64,000 bases of DNA from Streptomyces sp. cf386 (lineage in GTDB: Bacteria > Actinomycetota > Actinomycetes > Streptomycetales > Streptomycetaceae), in NCBI RefSeq assembly GCF_900103585.1, contig NZ_FNHV01000029.1:32256-96255 (forward strand). The letters run 5' to 3'. The position numbers were made by a program, and so were the translations under genes. The notes under the pieces are model-generated. The model was not told the origin of the DNA, ran no database searches, and was given only the letters and a program-made list of their open reading frames with translations. This document shows, piece after piece, positions 1-9,066 of this stretch (position 1 is the first letter of the stretch; each line of letters begins with the position of its first letter).

Positions 1-617
1 CGCTACCGCCGTCGGCCCGTCTGTCCGCCGGCCGCCAGGCGCTGCTGATGCTGGCGCACCTACGCCTTGGGCACACCTACACGCAGCTCGCAGCCGGGTT
101 CGAGGTGGGCGTGAGCACGGCGTACCGCTACATCACGGAAGCCATCGATCTGCTCGCGGTGCAGGCGTCCAACCTCGCCACGGCGGTGACGGCCGCCTCG
201 GCAAAGGCGTTCGCGATCCTGGACGGGACGCTGCTGCCGATCGACCGGATGGCCGCCAACCGGCCCCTCTGCTCCGGCAAACACAAGAAGCACGGCATGA
301 ACGTGCAGGTCATGGCGGATCCATACGGGAAGCTGCTGTGGGCCTCACACCGAGGAGGGCCTGGCCTGCTGGGCGGACAAGGGGCTACCAGGGCGCGGGC
401 GGGCACTGTGCGGGTCCCCTTCCGCGGCCGGCGGGACCGGCTCTCGGCAGGTCAACGCGCGGTCAACACCGCGCACGCACGCATCCGGGCCCTCGCCGAG
501 CAGGCCATGGCGGCCTTGAAGACCTGGCGCCTGCTGAGGAAACTCCGCTGCAGCACCACCCTGATCACCAGCCACGTCCAAGCCGTCCTCACCCTCCACC
601 TGACCTGCGCAAACTGA
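1..617 (+). pseudogene. IS5-family transposase, partial and frameshifted
   Basis: The frame is open at the left edge, so the gene starts outside the window. The N-terminal part has the HTH segment seen in IS5-type DDE transposases (residues AGFEVGVSTAYRYI) followed by the first catalytic block (FAILDGTLLPIDR). After VMADPYGKLLW the usual middle part is missing. The DKGYQGAG block that should follow is found only in another frame near 385-400, and the C-terminal block (NTAHARIRALAEQA, LKTWRLLRKLRC) returns in the first frame. This means an internal deletion plus at least two frameshifts. It cannot encode an active transposase. It sits upstream of tap, a usual place for insertion debris near a linear replicon end. 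Confidence 0.8.
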
Positions 618-686
618 GGTTGGCAAAGGCTCAATTCCTCGATCCGAAGCGGGCGACGACCTCCGATCGAGTGCCCTATCACGCGC

Positions 687-736
687 GTACGCTGTGCGTA
701 CGCCTAATGTACGCCATGCATACGCGATGTGTACGG
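687..736. promoter_or_regulatory. Five helically phased GTACGC repeats upstream of tap
   Basis: Five copies of a 6-bp element (GTACGC three times, then ATACGC, then GTACGG) start at 687, 698, 709, 720 and 731, so the period is exactly 11 bp, about one helical turn. The block ends 32 bp before the tap start. All copies would face the same side of the helix, which is typical of cooperative regulator or replication-initiator sites. The HTH of Tap is an obvious candidate ligand; that is inference. Confidence 0.6.
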
Positions 737-768
737 TTCATGGGATAGAGTGAGGGCGGAGGTGTTCC

Positions 769-3003
769 ATGTCCGAGCTGTTCGACGCGGTCGACGCGCT
801 GGTTGCGTCCCGGTCGCCGCTTCCGCCGCCGACGGAGCGCAAGCGCCTGCGCCAGGCCCATGCCCTCACCCTGGACGAGGTGGCCGCCGCCCTGGATGTG
901 CGGCGGGCCACGGTCAGCGGCTGGGAGGCGGGCCGGAGCGAGCCGCGGCCGCCGGAGCGGGAGGCGTACGCCCGCATGCTGAAGCAGCTCGCGCAGCTCT
1001 ACCCCGCCACCGAAAGCACCGCCGAGCCGCAGCAGGACGCCCCGGCGCCGGCGACGTCCACCGGCACGCCGTCCACGGGGCCTGCGGGGGAGGCACTCGG
1101 CGTTGCGGCCGTGACCGCGTCCCGCACCGCCCCGTCCCCTTCCTCCGCCGCTGCTCACACACCGGCCGACGCATCGCCTCCGGCGCGGGCCGTACGGCCG
1201 TCACCCGTGTCGCGCCGTCCGGGCGCGGAGAAGGCCGCCCCCGCCCACACGCCCACGCCCGGCGGGTCGTACGCGCACGGTCCGCTGCTCGTCCTCGACG
1301 CCAACGCCGAGCGCAACGTCACCGGTTACGGCATCGGCGGCCTGATCCTGGACGTACCCGCCAAGTCGCTGCCCGCCCTGGTGGAGTGGGCACTCACCGA
1401 GGCACAGCTGGGGGCCGAGAAGCTGCACGGCTCGGGCAAGGACGGCGACCCGCTGCTAGTGCTCACCAAAACGGCATGCGAGCGCTACGGCCTGCCCGGA
1501 GTACTGTCCGAGGCCGAGCGGCTCCCCGGGCGGCTCCCGGAGGGACACAAGGTCATCAAGCAGCTCCAGCGCGCCGACTGGCAGCTCACCAAGCGAGGAC
1601 TGGGGCCCTGGGCACGGATCTACCGCCCCGCCCAGGGCAGCCGTCGGCAGTGCGTACAGCTGTGCATCCCTTCCTGGCACGCCCTCGACGACCGCGCCTG
1701 GGGCCACGCAGCCCAGCTGGATCCGGCCGAACTCGCCCGGGTGCTGGGCGTGTACGCGGCCCGGGTGATGACACCGGTCGGCTCCACCGCCGTCACGGGG
1801 CTGCAGCTGATGACTGCGCTCAACCCACCGACCCGCGCGAGCGAGCCGGACGCCACCGGCAGACGGCACCGCGAGCACCGGCCCGGGTCACTGGGAACGG
1901 AGCCGATGGACCCGGCGCCGTGCGAGGCGACCGACGGGCACCCGGTCCTGGCCCACCTGCCCCGCTTCCACGTACGCGGCCCCGGCGAGAGGCTGTTCGA
2001 GGAGGCCTACGACTGGGCACGGGATATGACGGATGCCGAATGCATGCAGCGCTACCTGGTCGGCATCGACGTGAACCTGGCGTTCGGCGCGGCCGCCAAC
2101 GGCGCGGTCATCGGCCTGGCGTCGCCACCCGTGCATGCCACCAACCCGGTCTTCGACCCAGCGGTGCCCGGCTCCTGGCTCGTCGACCTCTCCCACGTCG
2201 ACCTGTCCCGGGTGAAGATCGGCAAGCAGTGGCACGACCTCGACGGCCACCTGCTGCCCAGCCCGTTCACCCCGACCGGCGAACGCCCCGAGGGCCTGGC
2301 CTGGTACGCCACCCCCACGGTCGCGTACGCCGTCGAGCTCGGTTACGACGTCGCCCCCGTCGAGGCATGGGTGCGCCGCGAGAGCGGCCGGTTCCTGGAC
2401 AGCTGGTACAAGCGGCTCCGCAACGCCTACGTCGACACCATGGCGGACCTCGGTGTGGGCGAGAAGCTGTCCCCGCAGGAGTTCCTGAAGGCGATGGACG
2501 GCTACAAGCAGCGTGATCCGGAACTGGGAATCGTCGTGGACGCCGTCAAGATGACCGTCAAGGGCGGCATCGGCAAGCTGCAGGAAAAGGCGCGCGGCGG
2601 CGGCTGGAAGCCCGGGCAGGCCTGGCCCGCCCTCGCCCGGCCGAACTGGCGCCCGGACATCCGGGCAGCCGTCATCTCCCGGGCCCGCACCAACATGCAC
2701 CGCAAGATGCTCAACCTGGCGGCGGCCACCGGACAGTATCCGGTCGCGGTCCTGTCGGACTGCGCCGTGTACACCGCCAACGGGCCCAGCCCGCTGGATG
2801 TCCTGCCCTACGGGGACGACGGCAAGACCGTGCCGGGCTCGTTCCGGCTGGGGGTGTCGCCCGGGATGGTCAAGCACGAGGGCACCCAGAGCGTGCTGTG
2901 GGGTGCCGACGTGCTTGAGCGGCTCGGCGCCGACGGCAAGGTCGCCAATCTCGCCCGCTACATCAAGACCGGCGAGGTCACCGCCAAGGACACCGGAGAG
3001 TAG
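769..3003 (+). CDS. tap: Telomere-associated protein Tap
   Basis: A protein of 744 residues, the length of Streptomyces Tap, which binds the folded 3' overhang of linear replicons and recruits the terminal protein for end patching. Residues about 22-72 form an XRE-type HTH (LRQAHALTLDEVAAALDV, then VSGWEAGR). A Pro/Ala/Thr-rich linker runs to about residue 165, and a long conserved C-terminal region follows. The ATG has GGAGG nine bases upstream. The tpg gene follows 14 bp downstream on the same strand, the standard operon. The phased repeats at 687-736 may be its operator. The identity rests on family recognition and on the partner gene; no frame defects are seen. Confidence 0.93.
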   Translation: MSELFDAVDALVASRSPLPPPTERKRLRQAHALTLDEVAAALDVRRATVSGWEAGRSEPRPPEREAYARMLKQLAQLYPATESTAEPQQDAPAPATSTGTPSTGPAGEALGVAAVTASRTAPSPSSAAAHTPADASPPARAVRPSPVSRRPGAEKAAPAHTPTPGGSYAHGPLLVLDANAERNVTGYGIGGLILDVPAKSLPALVEWALTEAQLGAEKLHGSGKDGDPLLVLTKTACERYGLPGVLSEAERLPGRLPEGHKVIKQLQRADWQLTKRGLGPWARIYRPAQGSRRQCVQLCIPSWHALDDRAWGHAAQLDPAELARVLGVYAARVMTPVGSTAVTGLQLMTALNPPTRASEPDATGRRHREHRPGSLGTEPMDPAPCEATDGHPVLAHLPRFHVRGPGERLFEEAYDWARDMTDAECMQRYLVGIDVNLAFGAAANGAVIGLASPPVHATNPVFDPAVPGSWLVDLSHVDLSRVKIGKQWHDLDGHLLPSPFTPTGERPEGLAWYATPTVAYAVELGYDVAPVEAWVRRESGRFLDSWYKRLRNAYVDTMADLGVGEKLSPQEFLKAMDGYKQRDPELGIVVDAVKMTVKGGIGKLQEKARGGGWKPGQAWPALARPNWRPDIRAAVISRARTNMHRKMLNLAAATGQYPVAVLSDCAVYTANGPSPLDVLPYGDDGKTVPGSFRLGVSPGMVKHEGTQSVLWGADVLERLGADGKVANLARYIKTGEVTAKDTGE

Positions 3004-3017
3004 GAGAGCAGGCGGCG

Positions 3018-3575
3018 ATGGTCACGGTCGCGGAAGAACTCGACAAGGCGGTGCAGGGGGCGTTCACGCGTCCTGTCCCCAAGTCGGCCGGGGCGCAGAT
3101 GCGCTACCTCGTCAAGCAGCACGGCGGCAGGACGAAGCCTGTCGCCGAGCTGCTCGGCGTCAGCCAGCGCACCGTCGAGCGGTACGTGAACAACCAAATC
3201 AAAACCCCCCGGCCGCAGCTCGCCGACCGCCTCGAACGCGAGGTCCGCGCCCGCTGGCAGCCGCAGATCAGGGCCAGGGCGAAGCAGGCCGCGGCCACCA
3301 CAAGCGGCATCATGATCGATGTCCAGGCCCGGTTCGGCTACACCGCCGCCCCCGGCACCACCGACCAGGCCCGCGTGCGGCACCTCACCCTCGCCCTGCC
3401 GCCCCGTCACGCCGCCCGTCTCCTCGAAGCGCAGGAGGCCGGTGTCGACGAAGACCGGCTCCGCGAGATCGCCGCCGAAGCCCTGGGCGAGGTGTACTTC
3501 CGCGACAACGGCCGCCGCGCCCACGGCCTCGAAGTGGAGCTCACCGACCTCCTCGACCTTGAGTTCGAGCTGTAA
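3018..3575 (+). CDS. tpg: Telomere terminal protein Tpg
   Basis: A protein of 185 residues, the usual size of Streptomyces Tpg, the protein covalently attached to the 5' ends of linear chromosomes and plasmids, where it primes end-patching synthesis. The N-terminus carries the family signature (AVQGAFTRPVPKSAGAQMR, residues 11-29) and an HTH with LLGVSQRTVERYV around residues 43-55. The C-terminus is acidic (ELTDLLDLEFEL). The start is an ATG with an AGGAG-like site left by the end of tap. Together with tap it shows that the replicon is linear and encodes its own end-replication pair. A decayed group II intron begins about 50 bp after the stop codon. Confidence 0.93.
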   Translation: MVTVAEELDKAVQGAFTRPVPKSAGAQMRYLVKQHGGRTKPVAELLGVSQRTVERYVNNQIKTPRPQLADRLEREVRARWQPQIRARAKQAAATTSGIMIDVQARFGYTAAPGTTDQARVRHLTLALPPRHAARLLEAQEAGVDEDRLREIAAEALGEVYFRDNGRRAHGLEVELTDLLDLEFEL

Positions 3576-3682
3576 GCGGTCGTGTCCCACCGCGTGGGTG
3601 TAGCGCCGCGACGCATCGGCTCCTTAGTAGGGTCGGGGACTGGCGCGGTGGCTTCCGCTCCGTTTCCAGCCCCCGCCGCTTC

Positions 3683-3716
3683 AAACCGTGCATGCAGTTC
3701 TCCCGCACACGGCTTT
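3683..3716 (-). ncRNA. Group II intron domain V
   Basis: A 34-nt element, the canonical length, begins AAAGCCGTGTGCGGG and ends TGCATGCACGGTTT on the minus strand. The two halves form the expected bulged hairpin with the AGC-type catalytic triad near the 5' side. It lies 10 nt after the maturase stop (frame ending at 3727), as expected for an ORF in domain IV. Confidence 0.7.
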
Positions 3717-3726
3717 CCGACATCGT

Positions 3727-4375
3727 TCACCGACTGGCATGCGCCGTCGCCCAGCGTACGTTTCCAGTGAGGCGGTAGACCCCGAGCCGGGTGGTCCACT
3801 CGTAGGTAAACCGGGTGGTCCAGTTCCGGCCTCGGAGTCTGTGTTTCCGGCTGGCGAAGATGGCCAGCCGTTCGTGGACGTAGCCGGCGACCGCGTTGAT
3901 TCGGAGTTCCCGTTGCGGAAGTACGCTGCCCAGCCCCGCAGCACGGGGTTGAGATCGGCGACCGCGGCGGACACGGGCCGTTCGGTCTTCGAGCGGGCGG
4001 TGGCCGCGCGGACCTTGTCCCGCAGCACGCGCATCGCTCTGGTCGAGGGCCAACGACGCAGGTAGAACCTGCCTCGCCATTTCCACGATTCGACCTTCCG
4101 GTGGTGGAAGCCGAGGAAATCGAAGCCCTGCTCACCCCGAGTGAGGCAGGTGATGCCGGATTTCTCGGGGTGCAGTCGCATCCCGAGCTGTTCCAGTACC
4201 CTCGCCGCCAACTGCCGGGCCTGCTCGGCCCGTTGTCTGGTCGGCGACAGGACCACGAAGTCATTGCAGTACCTCACCAGCACTCCCAGCCGGCGACCCT
4301 CGTCCTGCCACGCCTTGTCGAGGACATGCAGGGCGACGTTGGCCAGCAGCGGGGAGATCGGTGAGCCCTGCGCCC
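3727..4375 (-). pseudogene. Group II intron reverse transcriptase/maturase fragment
   Basis: The minus strand reads QGSPISPLLANVALHVLDK, then VRYCNDFVVL (the YADD-box region, here with C-N in place of A-D), then the thumb/maturase region (ADLNPVLRGWAAYFRNGNS). Near 3905 the homology moves to another frame (YVHERLAIFASRKHRLRGR, RLGVYRLTGNVRWATAHA), ending at 3727 just before domain V. The protein therefore lacks its N-terminus, has a frameshift, and carries a changed catalytic box. All three point to an inactive enzyme. The first of the two frames runs on through domain V and ends at 3681, which further shows that it is not the native reading frame there. Confidence 0.75.
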
Positions 4376-4657
4376 TGCTGTGTGCGGACGGCCCGACCCG
4401 GACGCCGGTGGAGTTGTCGCTGCTCGCGACACGACGGCGAGCTGCTCGACAGGCTCCCGGACACCTTCGCCGACGATCGTGAGATGCAGTCGTCCGCCTC
4501 TTCCGCCTGTACGTCTACAGGGGCTCTGATTCTCCTCGCCGCACGCTCGCCCATCCCGTCTCCCCCGTGCGGGGACGTCTTGCGCCGGGCTGCGGAGCCG
4601 GCCACCCCGCAGGCGGAGCTGGCGACGGAGAGTACCTGCAGCGCCGTGAGCGCGGGG

Positions 4658-5194
4658 TCAGCCGGTGTCATCGGCACGGCGCGGTTGCCAGTTCCCCCGT
4701 TCGCGCCACTCATTGAAGGGGGCGACCCCCGCCAGGCCAGAGTGGACTGCCGCCAGGCCGTCGGCGAAGTCGGCCGCCAGCGTGGTCAGCATGTCCATGA
4801 GTTCACCCTGGGGAAGTCGCTCCCACTCCGGGTCCGGTACCCACTGTGTTCGCGAGGCGCAGTGGATGGCCACGGCCCCGCCTTCCGCGCGGAAGGTCAG
4901 CGTTCTCTCGATGCCCTGGGAGTAGAGGTCGATCTCCACCTCCCGATGTGCCCTCAGCCCCGCGAGCAGATCCGGGAACTGCTCCATGAACGCGGACAGG
5001 TCGTACGACACGTCGAGCGGCCACTCTGGCGTGCCGAAGCCGCTCATGTGGAAACTGCCGTCCCCGGCCTCGGCGAGAGCTTCGCACGCCTCCATGACCA
5101 GGGTTTCGTACTCCTCGTCCGGTTCCGAGGGAACCGGGACGCTGGCGGGGGCGCCCCTGTGTGCGGGTGGGCGGAACGATACCGAAAAGCTCAT
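4658..5194 (-). CDS. Putative immunity protein for the adjacent membrane toxin
   Basis: An acidic cytoplasmic-looking protein of 178 residues, starting MSFSVSFRPP at 5194. An in-frame ATG at 5221 is possible but lies inside the end of the toxin gene; the 5194 start has GAGGG just upstream. I do not recognise a named domain. It starts 13 bp after the stop of the large toxin-like gene (7268-5208), on the same strand. In polymorphic toxin loci the gene directly after the toxin usually encodes the neutralising protein. The role is inferred from position, small size, charge and the lack of any export signal. Confidence 0.6.
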   Translation of the reverse strand: MSFSVSFRPPAHRGAPASVPVPSEPDEEYETLVMEACEALAEAGDGSFHMSGFGTPEWPLDVSYDLSAFMEQFPDLLAGLRAHREVEIDLYSQGIERTLTFRAEGGAVAIHCASRTQWVPDPEWERLPQGELMDMLTTLAADFADGLAAVHSGLAGVAPFNEWRERGNWQPRRADDTG

Positions 5195-5207
5195 GCCCTC
5201 AAGTTTC

Positions 5208-7268
5208 CTATGCCAGGTCAACGACCGGGTATGCCGTGCGGTAGAGCCCGCCCGGGCCAGGGACGAGGGTGGCCGCCCGGGCGGGGACGATGGTTCCGTC
5301 CGGCATGATCACCTGTCCGAGCCCTTCTGGGATGCGCACCCTGCGGGGGCCGGAGCCGGGTACGTGGGTGCTGCGCAGGAACTGCGCGGCGGCGTCGTTG
5401 TCCAGCCATTGGCCCTGTTGGTTGCCGGTGTTGCGGGCGCGGTCGGTCAGCTTCTTCGTGTTCTTCGCGCCTGCGCCATGGGTTTTGAAGCTGTGCCCGA
5501 AGGTCTTCACGCTCTTGGCCGACCAGTTCACACAGTCTTCGTCACTGGCGGGCCGCGCCGCAGGCCAGGTCGACCGTTTGTGGTCGGCCAAGGCTGCGGT
5601 GTACCGGACTTCGTGGACGCCGCCTCGGACCGGCTCCTCGAGGATGCCGGGGATGTGGTGGGTCGCCCCCGAGGCGCCGCGGGAGGCGGAGCAGTTCGCG
5701 CCGTCGCGTTCCTGCCGCACCTTGTCGACCAGCCTCTTGACCTCGATCGTCGCCAGGGCGCGGGCTGTGATCAGGGTGTCGGCGCGGTAAGGGACTTGAT
5801 ACTGAACCGGGCGGCCGCCGCTGGCCCGGGATCGGGCCCTTGCCTCGGCCTTCTTCTGCGCCTCGACCGAGGCGAAGGTGGGACCGGCGCCAGGATTGGA
5901 ACAGGACAGGTTGCCGGAGACGCTGGTGCTGGTGACCGCGAAGGAGCTTTGCGGGCTGGTGCACTGGCCTGCGGGCCTGCCGTCGATGCTGAAGGAGGCG
6001 GTCATCACTGCGGTGACCTTGCCGTCCACCAGACGGCTCTTTGCGCTGGTGGTGATCTGCCCGGCGAAGCTGTTCCTGGCCGTGCACCCGCCCGAACCAC
6101 AGTGCACCGTTCCCGAACCGCTGAGGTTCAGGGTGATGCCACTGTCGGTGGCGTTGTTCAGCTCTTTTGCCTGCTTCTCCAGGGTGTCGAACATGGTGTC
6201 GGCGGCATCCCCGGTGACGGGCGCCAGGTCCAGGCCGTCGGAATCGCTGCCCTGGAGTGGGCCGTCCGTCACCTCGGGGGTTTCGGAGGGATCCTCGTCC
6301 TCGGCGGCTCTCTGGGACATGGCGTGAGCGAACCGGACCGAGGACGGCTCAGTCTCGCCACCGGAGGCCCCGGCCGGCCAGGAGAGGCCGTAGGGCTCCA
6401 GGCGCAGCACCCGGTGGGGCTTCTTCTCACTGACGAGCAGTCGACCCATCGAGGTGTCCACCGCGAGGGCGGGTGTGCGGTTCACCGTGGGTGGCTTCGC
6501 AGATTCGCTGGGGGCAGGCGTCTTCTCCAGCGCGTTCAGGGCCTGGGAGAGCTGGAGCGCCAGCAGGGCCGGGGACGGCCTGCGTTCGACGATCTCCTTC
6601 GTATCGCGGACGTCGCTCTCTTCCGCGGCCGTCCATGTGTCAGAGGCTTCGGAACCTTGCTGCGTACCTTGCCGGGTGAAGGTCCTGCCACCGATGTGCA
6701 GGATCTCGCGGTCAAGTCCGCCGTTGCCCAAGCCGCTGGTACCGAAGCTGCTGCCGGAGGCGGTGACCGTGATGTCCCGCTTCATCAGGCCGGCGGCGGA
6801 GTCCTCGTATCGCAGGCCAGGAGAATCGGCCAGCACCGTCACAGCCTGCCGGAACGGTCCCAGGTCCCGTTTGGCCTCCGGCTCCTTGGAGCCCGAGGTG
6901 TTGTTCCAGACCAGCAGCCCGGCCAGCAGCGCGGCGATCAGGACACCGGCGCCGCCGAACAGCAGGAGGCGCCTGCGCCGCTCGGCGGACGGCAGTCGTT
7001 GTCCCTGCCCGCCCGGCGGCGGAAAAGGAGGGCCGTACAGAGGGCCGTGGGGAGGGTAGGGCGGCGGTGAGAAGGGTGCACCCTGCTGGGGCGGGCCTTG
7101 TGGTGGTGGCCCAAACGAGCCGGGCGGAGAGGCGTATGCGGAGTACGGAGGTGGGGCGGCCGGAGGGACTGGGAGCGGCGGCCCGAAAGTGCCGGGCGGC
7201 GGGCCGTCCGGGGAATCCTGCTGTGGCTGGCCCGTCGGGGGCCGGTGTGCGTCTTCGTGCTCCGTCAA
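5208..7268 (-). CDS. Membrane-anchored polymorphic toxin-like protein
   Basis: A Pro/Gly-rich cytoplasmic N-terminus of about 90 residues, a basic stop (SAERRRRLLL) and one transmembrane segment (GAGVLIAALLAGLLVW) precede a long extracellular stalk. A Cys pair in CGSGGC and further cysteines suggest disulfides. The last about 110 residues look like a toxin tip, with conserved-looking His, Gln, Trp and Arg in KTFGHSFKTHG, QGQWLD and YRTAYPVVD, as in RNase-type contact-dependent tips; the exact family is not assigned. The preferred start is TTG at 7268 with GGGGG upstream; an ATG at 7337 would add 23 residues. The putative immunity gene follows at 5194. Confidence 0.6.
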   Translation of the reverse strand: MTEHEDAHRPPTGQPQQDSPDGPPPGTFGPPLPVPPAAPPPYSAYASPPGSFGPPPQGPPQQGAPFSPPPYPPHGPLYGPPFPPPGGQGQRLPSAERRRRLLLFGGAGVLIAALLAGLLVWNNTSGSKEPEAKRDLGPFRQAVTVLADSPGLRYEDSAAGLMKRDITVTASGSSFGTSGLGNGGLDREILHIGGRTFTRQGTQQGSEASDTWTAAEESDVRDTKEIVERRPSPALLALQLSQALNALEKTPAPSESAKPPTVNRTPALAVDTSMGRLLVSEKKPHRVLRLEPYGLSWPAGASGGETEPSSVRFAHAMSQRAAEDEDPSETPEVTDGPLQGSDSDGLDLAPVTGDAADTMFDTLEKQAKELNNATDSGITLNLSGSGTVHCGSGGCTARNSFAGQITTSAKSRLVDGKVTAVMTASFSIDGRPAGQCTSPQSSFAVTSTSVSGNLSCSNPGAGPTFASVEAQKKAEARARSRASGGRPVQYQVPYRADTLITARALATIEVKRLVDKVRQERDGANCSASRGASGATHHIPGILEEPVRGGVHEVRYTAALADHKRSTWPAARPASDEDCVNWSAKSVKTFGHSFKTHGAGAKNTKKLTDRARNTGNQQGQWLDNDAAAQFLRSTHVPGSGPRRVRIPEGLGQVIMPDGTIVPARAATLVPGPGGLYRTAYPVVDLA

Positions 7269-7412
7269 GGTGATCCCCCGTGTGGTCTGCGGGCCGCCGT
7301 CTCTTTGAATGCGGGACCGTTGCGCCCTGACTTTCATGGCCGCCGAGCCCGGAACGGTGCCTCGGCGGCGGCAGGATTCGATCGCTGGGAACAGTGTGGA
7401 GGTGACGCAACG

Positions 7413-8200
7413 TCACGCGCCGCTGCTTTCCGGACAACCGGTCCTGGACGCGTCGCGGGCCTCCCCGGGGCTGGCCCGGTAGGCGTCCAGGAGGGCCACT
7501 TGCCACGCCCACCATGCCCGCGCCATGTCCGTGCCCAGGCGGGCCTTGCGCTCGGGGGTCGGGAACTGCTCCGGGCGCAGGTTCCCGGCGTCCAGGGAGG
7601 TGCCGACGTCGGCGAGCGCCCAGTGCACGCCGACCGTGTACAGGTCGACGCGGCCGGGCTGATGCTGAACAGACGCCCCGGCGGAACGGCCGGGGCAGCC
7701 GGCGGGCGACACGGCGGGCTTCCTCGGTCATTGCCAGAGCCTCCGCGCGCCCGCGGCCCGCCGCGGGCGGCGGTGTAGGCGAGGGTGCACAGCATCTGCG
7801 CTTACGCGGTCTCCGCGGCGTCGCTCCACAGCCCGGTCGCCTCCAGGTCGGCGGGCTGCGGAGCTCATCAGGCGCTGGGCAGCATCGTGTTGGTCCTGGT
7901 CGCGCAGCACAATCGCCAGTTCCCGCGCGGCGGCGGCCGCTGCGAGCGGAGAGCCGGGCGCGCCCGTAGGAGCCAGCCTTGATTAGCACAGCGGAGGTGA
8001 GGCTGTACGCAGAGGAGAGCCGGGCTTGGTCCAGCGCGCTGCGGGAGTTGGTGCCCTGGCGGGCGTCCGCAGCGAGGTCGGGCAGCAGGTCCACGAGCCG
8101 TGCGTGGGAACTCTCCGGCCCCGCCTGCCGCGGAAGTGGCATGCACGGACGAGCAGTTGGCTGCTGGCTGCTGGCTGCTGGTGTTCGACAACGCCGAGCT
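7413..8200 (-). pseudogene. Decayed XRE/TPR transcriptional regulator
   Basis: Pieces of the C-terminal TPR half of a Streptomyces XRE regulator occur in different minus-strand frames: LLPDLAADARQ and RLSSAYSLTSAVLIKAGS (about 8090-7980), LRDQDQHDAAQRLMSSA (about 7905-7855), then VDLYTVGVHWALADVGTS, LRPEQFPTPERKARLGTDMARAWW and ASPGEARD (about 7650-7440). At least three frame changes separate them, and no N-terminal HTH is left. A (TGGCTGC) tandem tract at 8158-8181 marks the 5' side. It is not functional. It belongs to a very common regulator family of this genus. Confidence 0.65.
8158..8181 (+). repeat. Tandem TGGCTGC repeat
   Basis: Three perfect head-to-tail copies of the 7-bp unit TGGCTGC plus a partial fourth, in the decayed 5' part of the regulator pseudogene. 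Such a tract is prone to slippage. Confidence 0.7.
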
Positions 8201-8749
8201 GTCCGACATCGCAGTCCACTCGATCGGCGCAATCGCCCCACTTTGACAAGCATTTCTCGTGAGAATCAATGCCAACGAGGCGTGAATTTCCTTTACTTCG
8301 AAGAATATTAGGCATGAATGCACAACATCCTCAGGAGCGAACACTCACCCGATTCACTCTTTCGAGTGTGACGTGCCTCACAGTCGCGATGGGTCAATCG
8401 GCCATCTGCCGTTGGAATGGGTGAAGGAAGACGTATGCCTGCGTCGACCTGACGGGTCCGCCGCCGCCGCTTTGGGAAGAGCCGAAGGCGGCGGACCCAA
8501 ACTCCCCGTTCGGGTGACGCGAGTTGTGCGATAGCTCACGCCAACCGCTCTCGGGCTCAGCCTCTTTCGGCCAGCGTGGCCCGCTCAGCAGCGCGTTTCA
8601 AGCTTGCCTCTGACCTGTCAGAGGCCTGCCTTCCTTCCGTGACAGCCGTGCTGCGCTCTTGCAGACTTCACCCAACCCGGGTCCAAGCAACGGCTCTTCC
8701 CACCACGCGGCGGACCCATCAGACACGACGCAGGCAAGAGGTAACGCCC
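8201..8749. other. Intergenic region before sigma module D
   Basis: No convincing gene. It has an AT-richer stretch at about 8240-8315 (with TTGACA at about 8243), unusual for the surroundings and a likely promoter area, and the long hairpin at 8454-8498. An open frame from 8576 runs into the membrane-protein gene, but its first 58 codons have no coding look. Confidence 0.5.
8454..8498. terminator. Long hairpin, 12-bp stem
   Basis: GGGTCCGCCGCC pairs perfectly with GGCGGCGGACCC across a loop of about 21 nt. There is no T tract, as is normal in Streptomyces terminators. It could insulate sigma module D from transcription coming from the left. Confidence 0.45.
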
Positions 8750-9064
8750 ATGGGCGATAAGCCCCAGACGGACGCAGCGGCTCAGGCCGCATGCGTAGAA
8801 CACTCACGACCGTGGAAGCGCCACGGTCGTCGCGGAATCAAGATCACGATCATCGTGATCGAGGTCCTGCGGGTCATCCACGGCGACGCGCAGTGGGATT
8901 CGCCCCTCGAGGGCGCTCTCGCGGCCGCCATCGCACTCCTGCTCCTCGAAGCCGTCTACGACATGGTGCGCTTCGTGATCAGTAAGGCTTCGCAGATGGT
9001 GCCTGAGCGCGTCGTCCTCGACCGCAGGAGGAACGGCCGACGCCGCATCTCGTTCGGCTGGTAG
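8750..9064 (+). CDS. Small membrane protein of sigma module D
   Basis: A protein of 104 residues with a basic segment (WKRHGRRGIK) and two hydrophobic stretches (about 30-43 and 55-75), followed by a basic tail (LDRRRNGRRRISFGW). The ATG at 8750 has AAGAGG upstream; the frame is open further 5' but that part is not protein-like. The sigma-factor gene starts 2 bp after the stop. Its tail (VP, several residues, then ISFG) loosely resembles the LPxGS...VGxIxP tail of the equivalent proteins in modules B and C. A role as membrane partner or anti-sigma of the next gene is inferred from position; no known anti-sigma domain is visible. Confidence 0.65.
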   Translation: MGDKPQTDAAAQAACVEHSRPWKRHGRRGIKITIIVIEVLRVIHGDAQWDSPLEGALAAAIALLLLEAVYDMVRFVISKASQMVPERVVLDRRRNGRRRISFGW

Positions 9065-9066
9065 TC

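Larger units (their letters stand above)
3627..4375 (-). mobile_element. Decayed 3' part of a group II intron
   Basis: On the minus strand this block holds, in order, the 3' two-thirds of an intron-encoded reverse transcriptase/maturase, a 34-nt domain V (3716-3683), and a domain VI-like stem with arms related to GGGGGCTGG and CCAGTCCCC, ending in CTAC at 3630-3627, a typical intron 3' end. The 5' domains and the N-terminal RT blocks are absent; the sequence stops resembling an RT near 4375. The element lies about 50 bp past the tpg stop, where bacterial class C introns often insert next to terminators. It is a remnant and not mobile by itself. Confidence 0.7.

Noticed and set aside
729..2516. 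Arg/Pro-rich plus-strand frame overlapping tap
   Set aside because: Out of frame with Tap, low complexity, no ribosome site.
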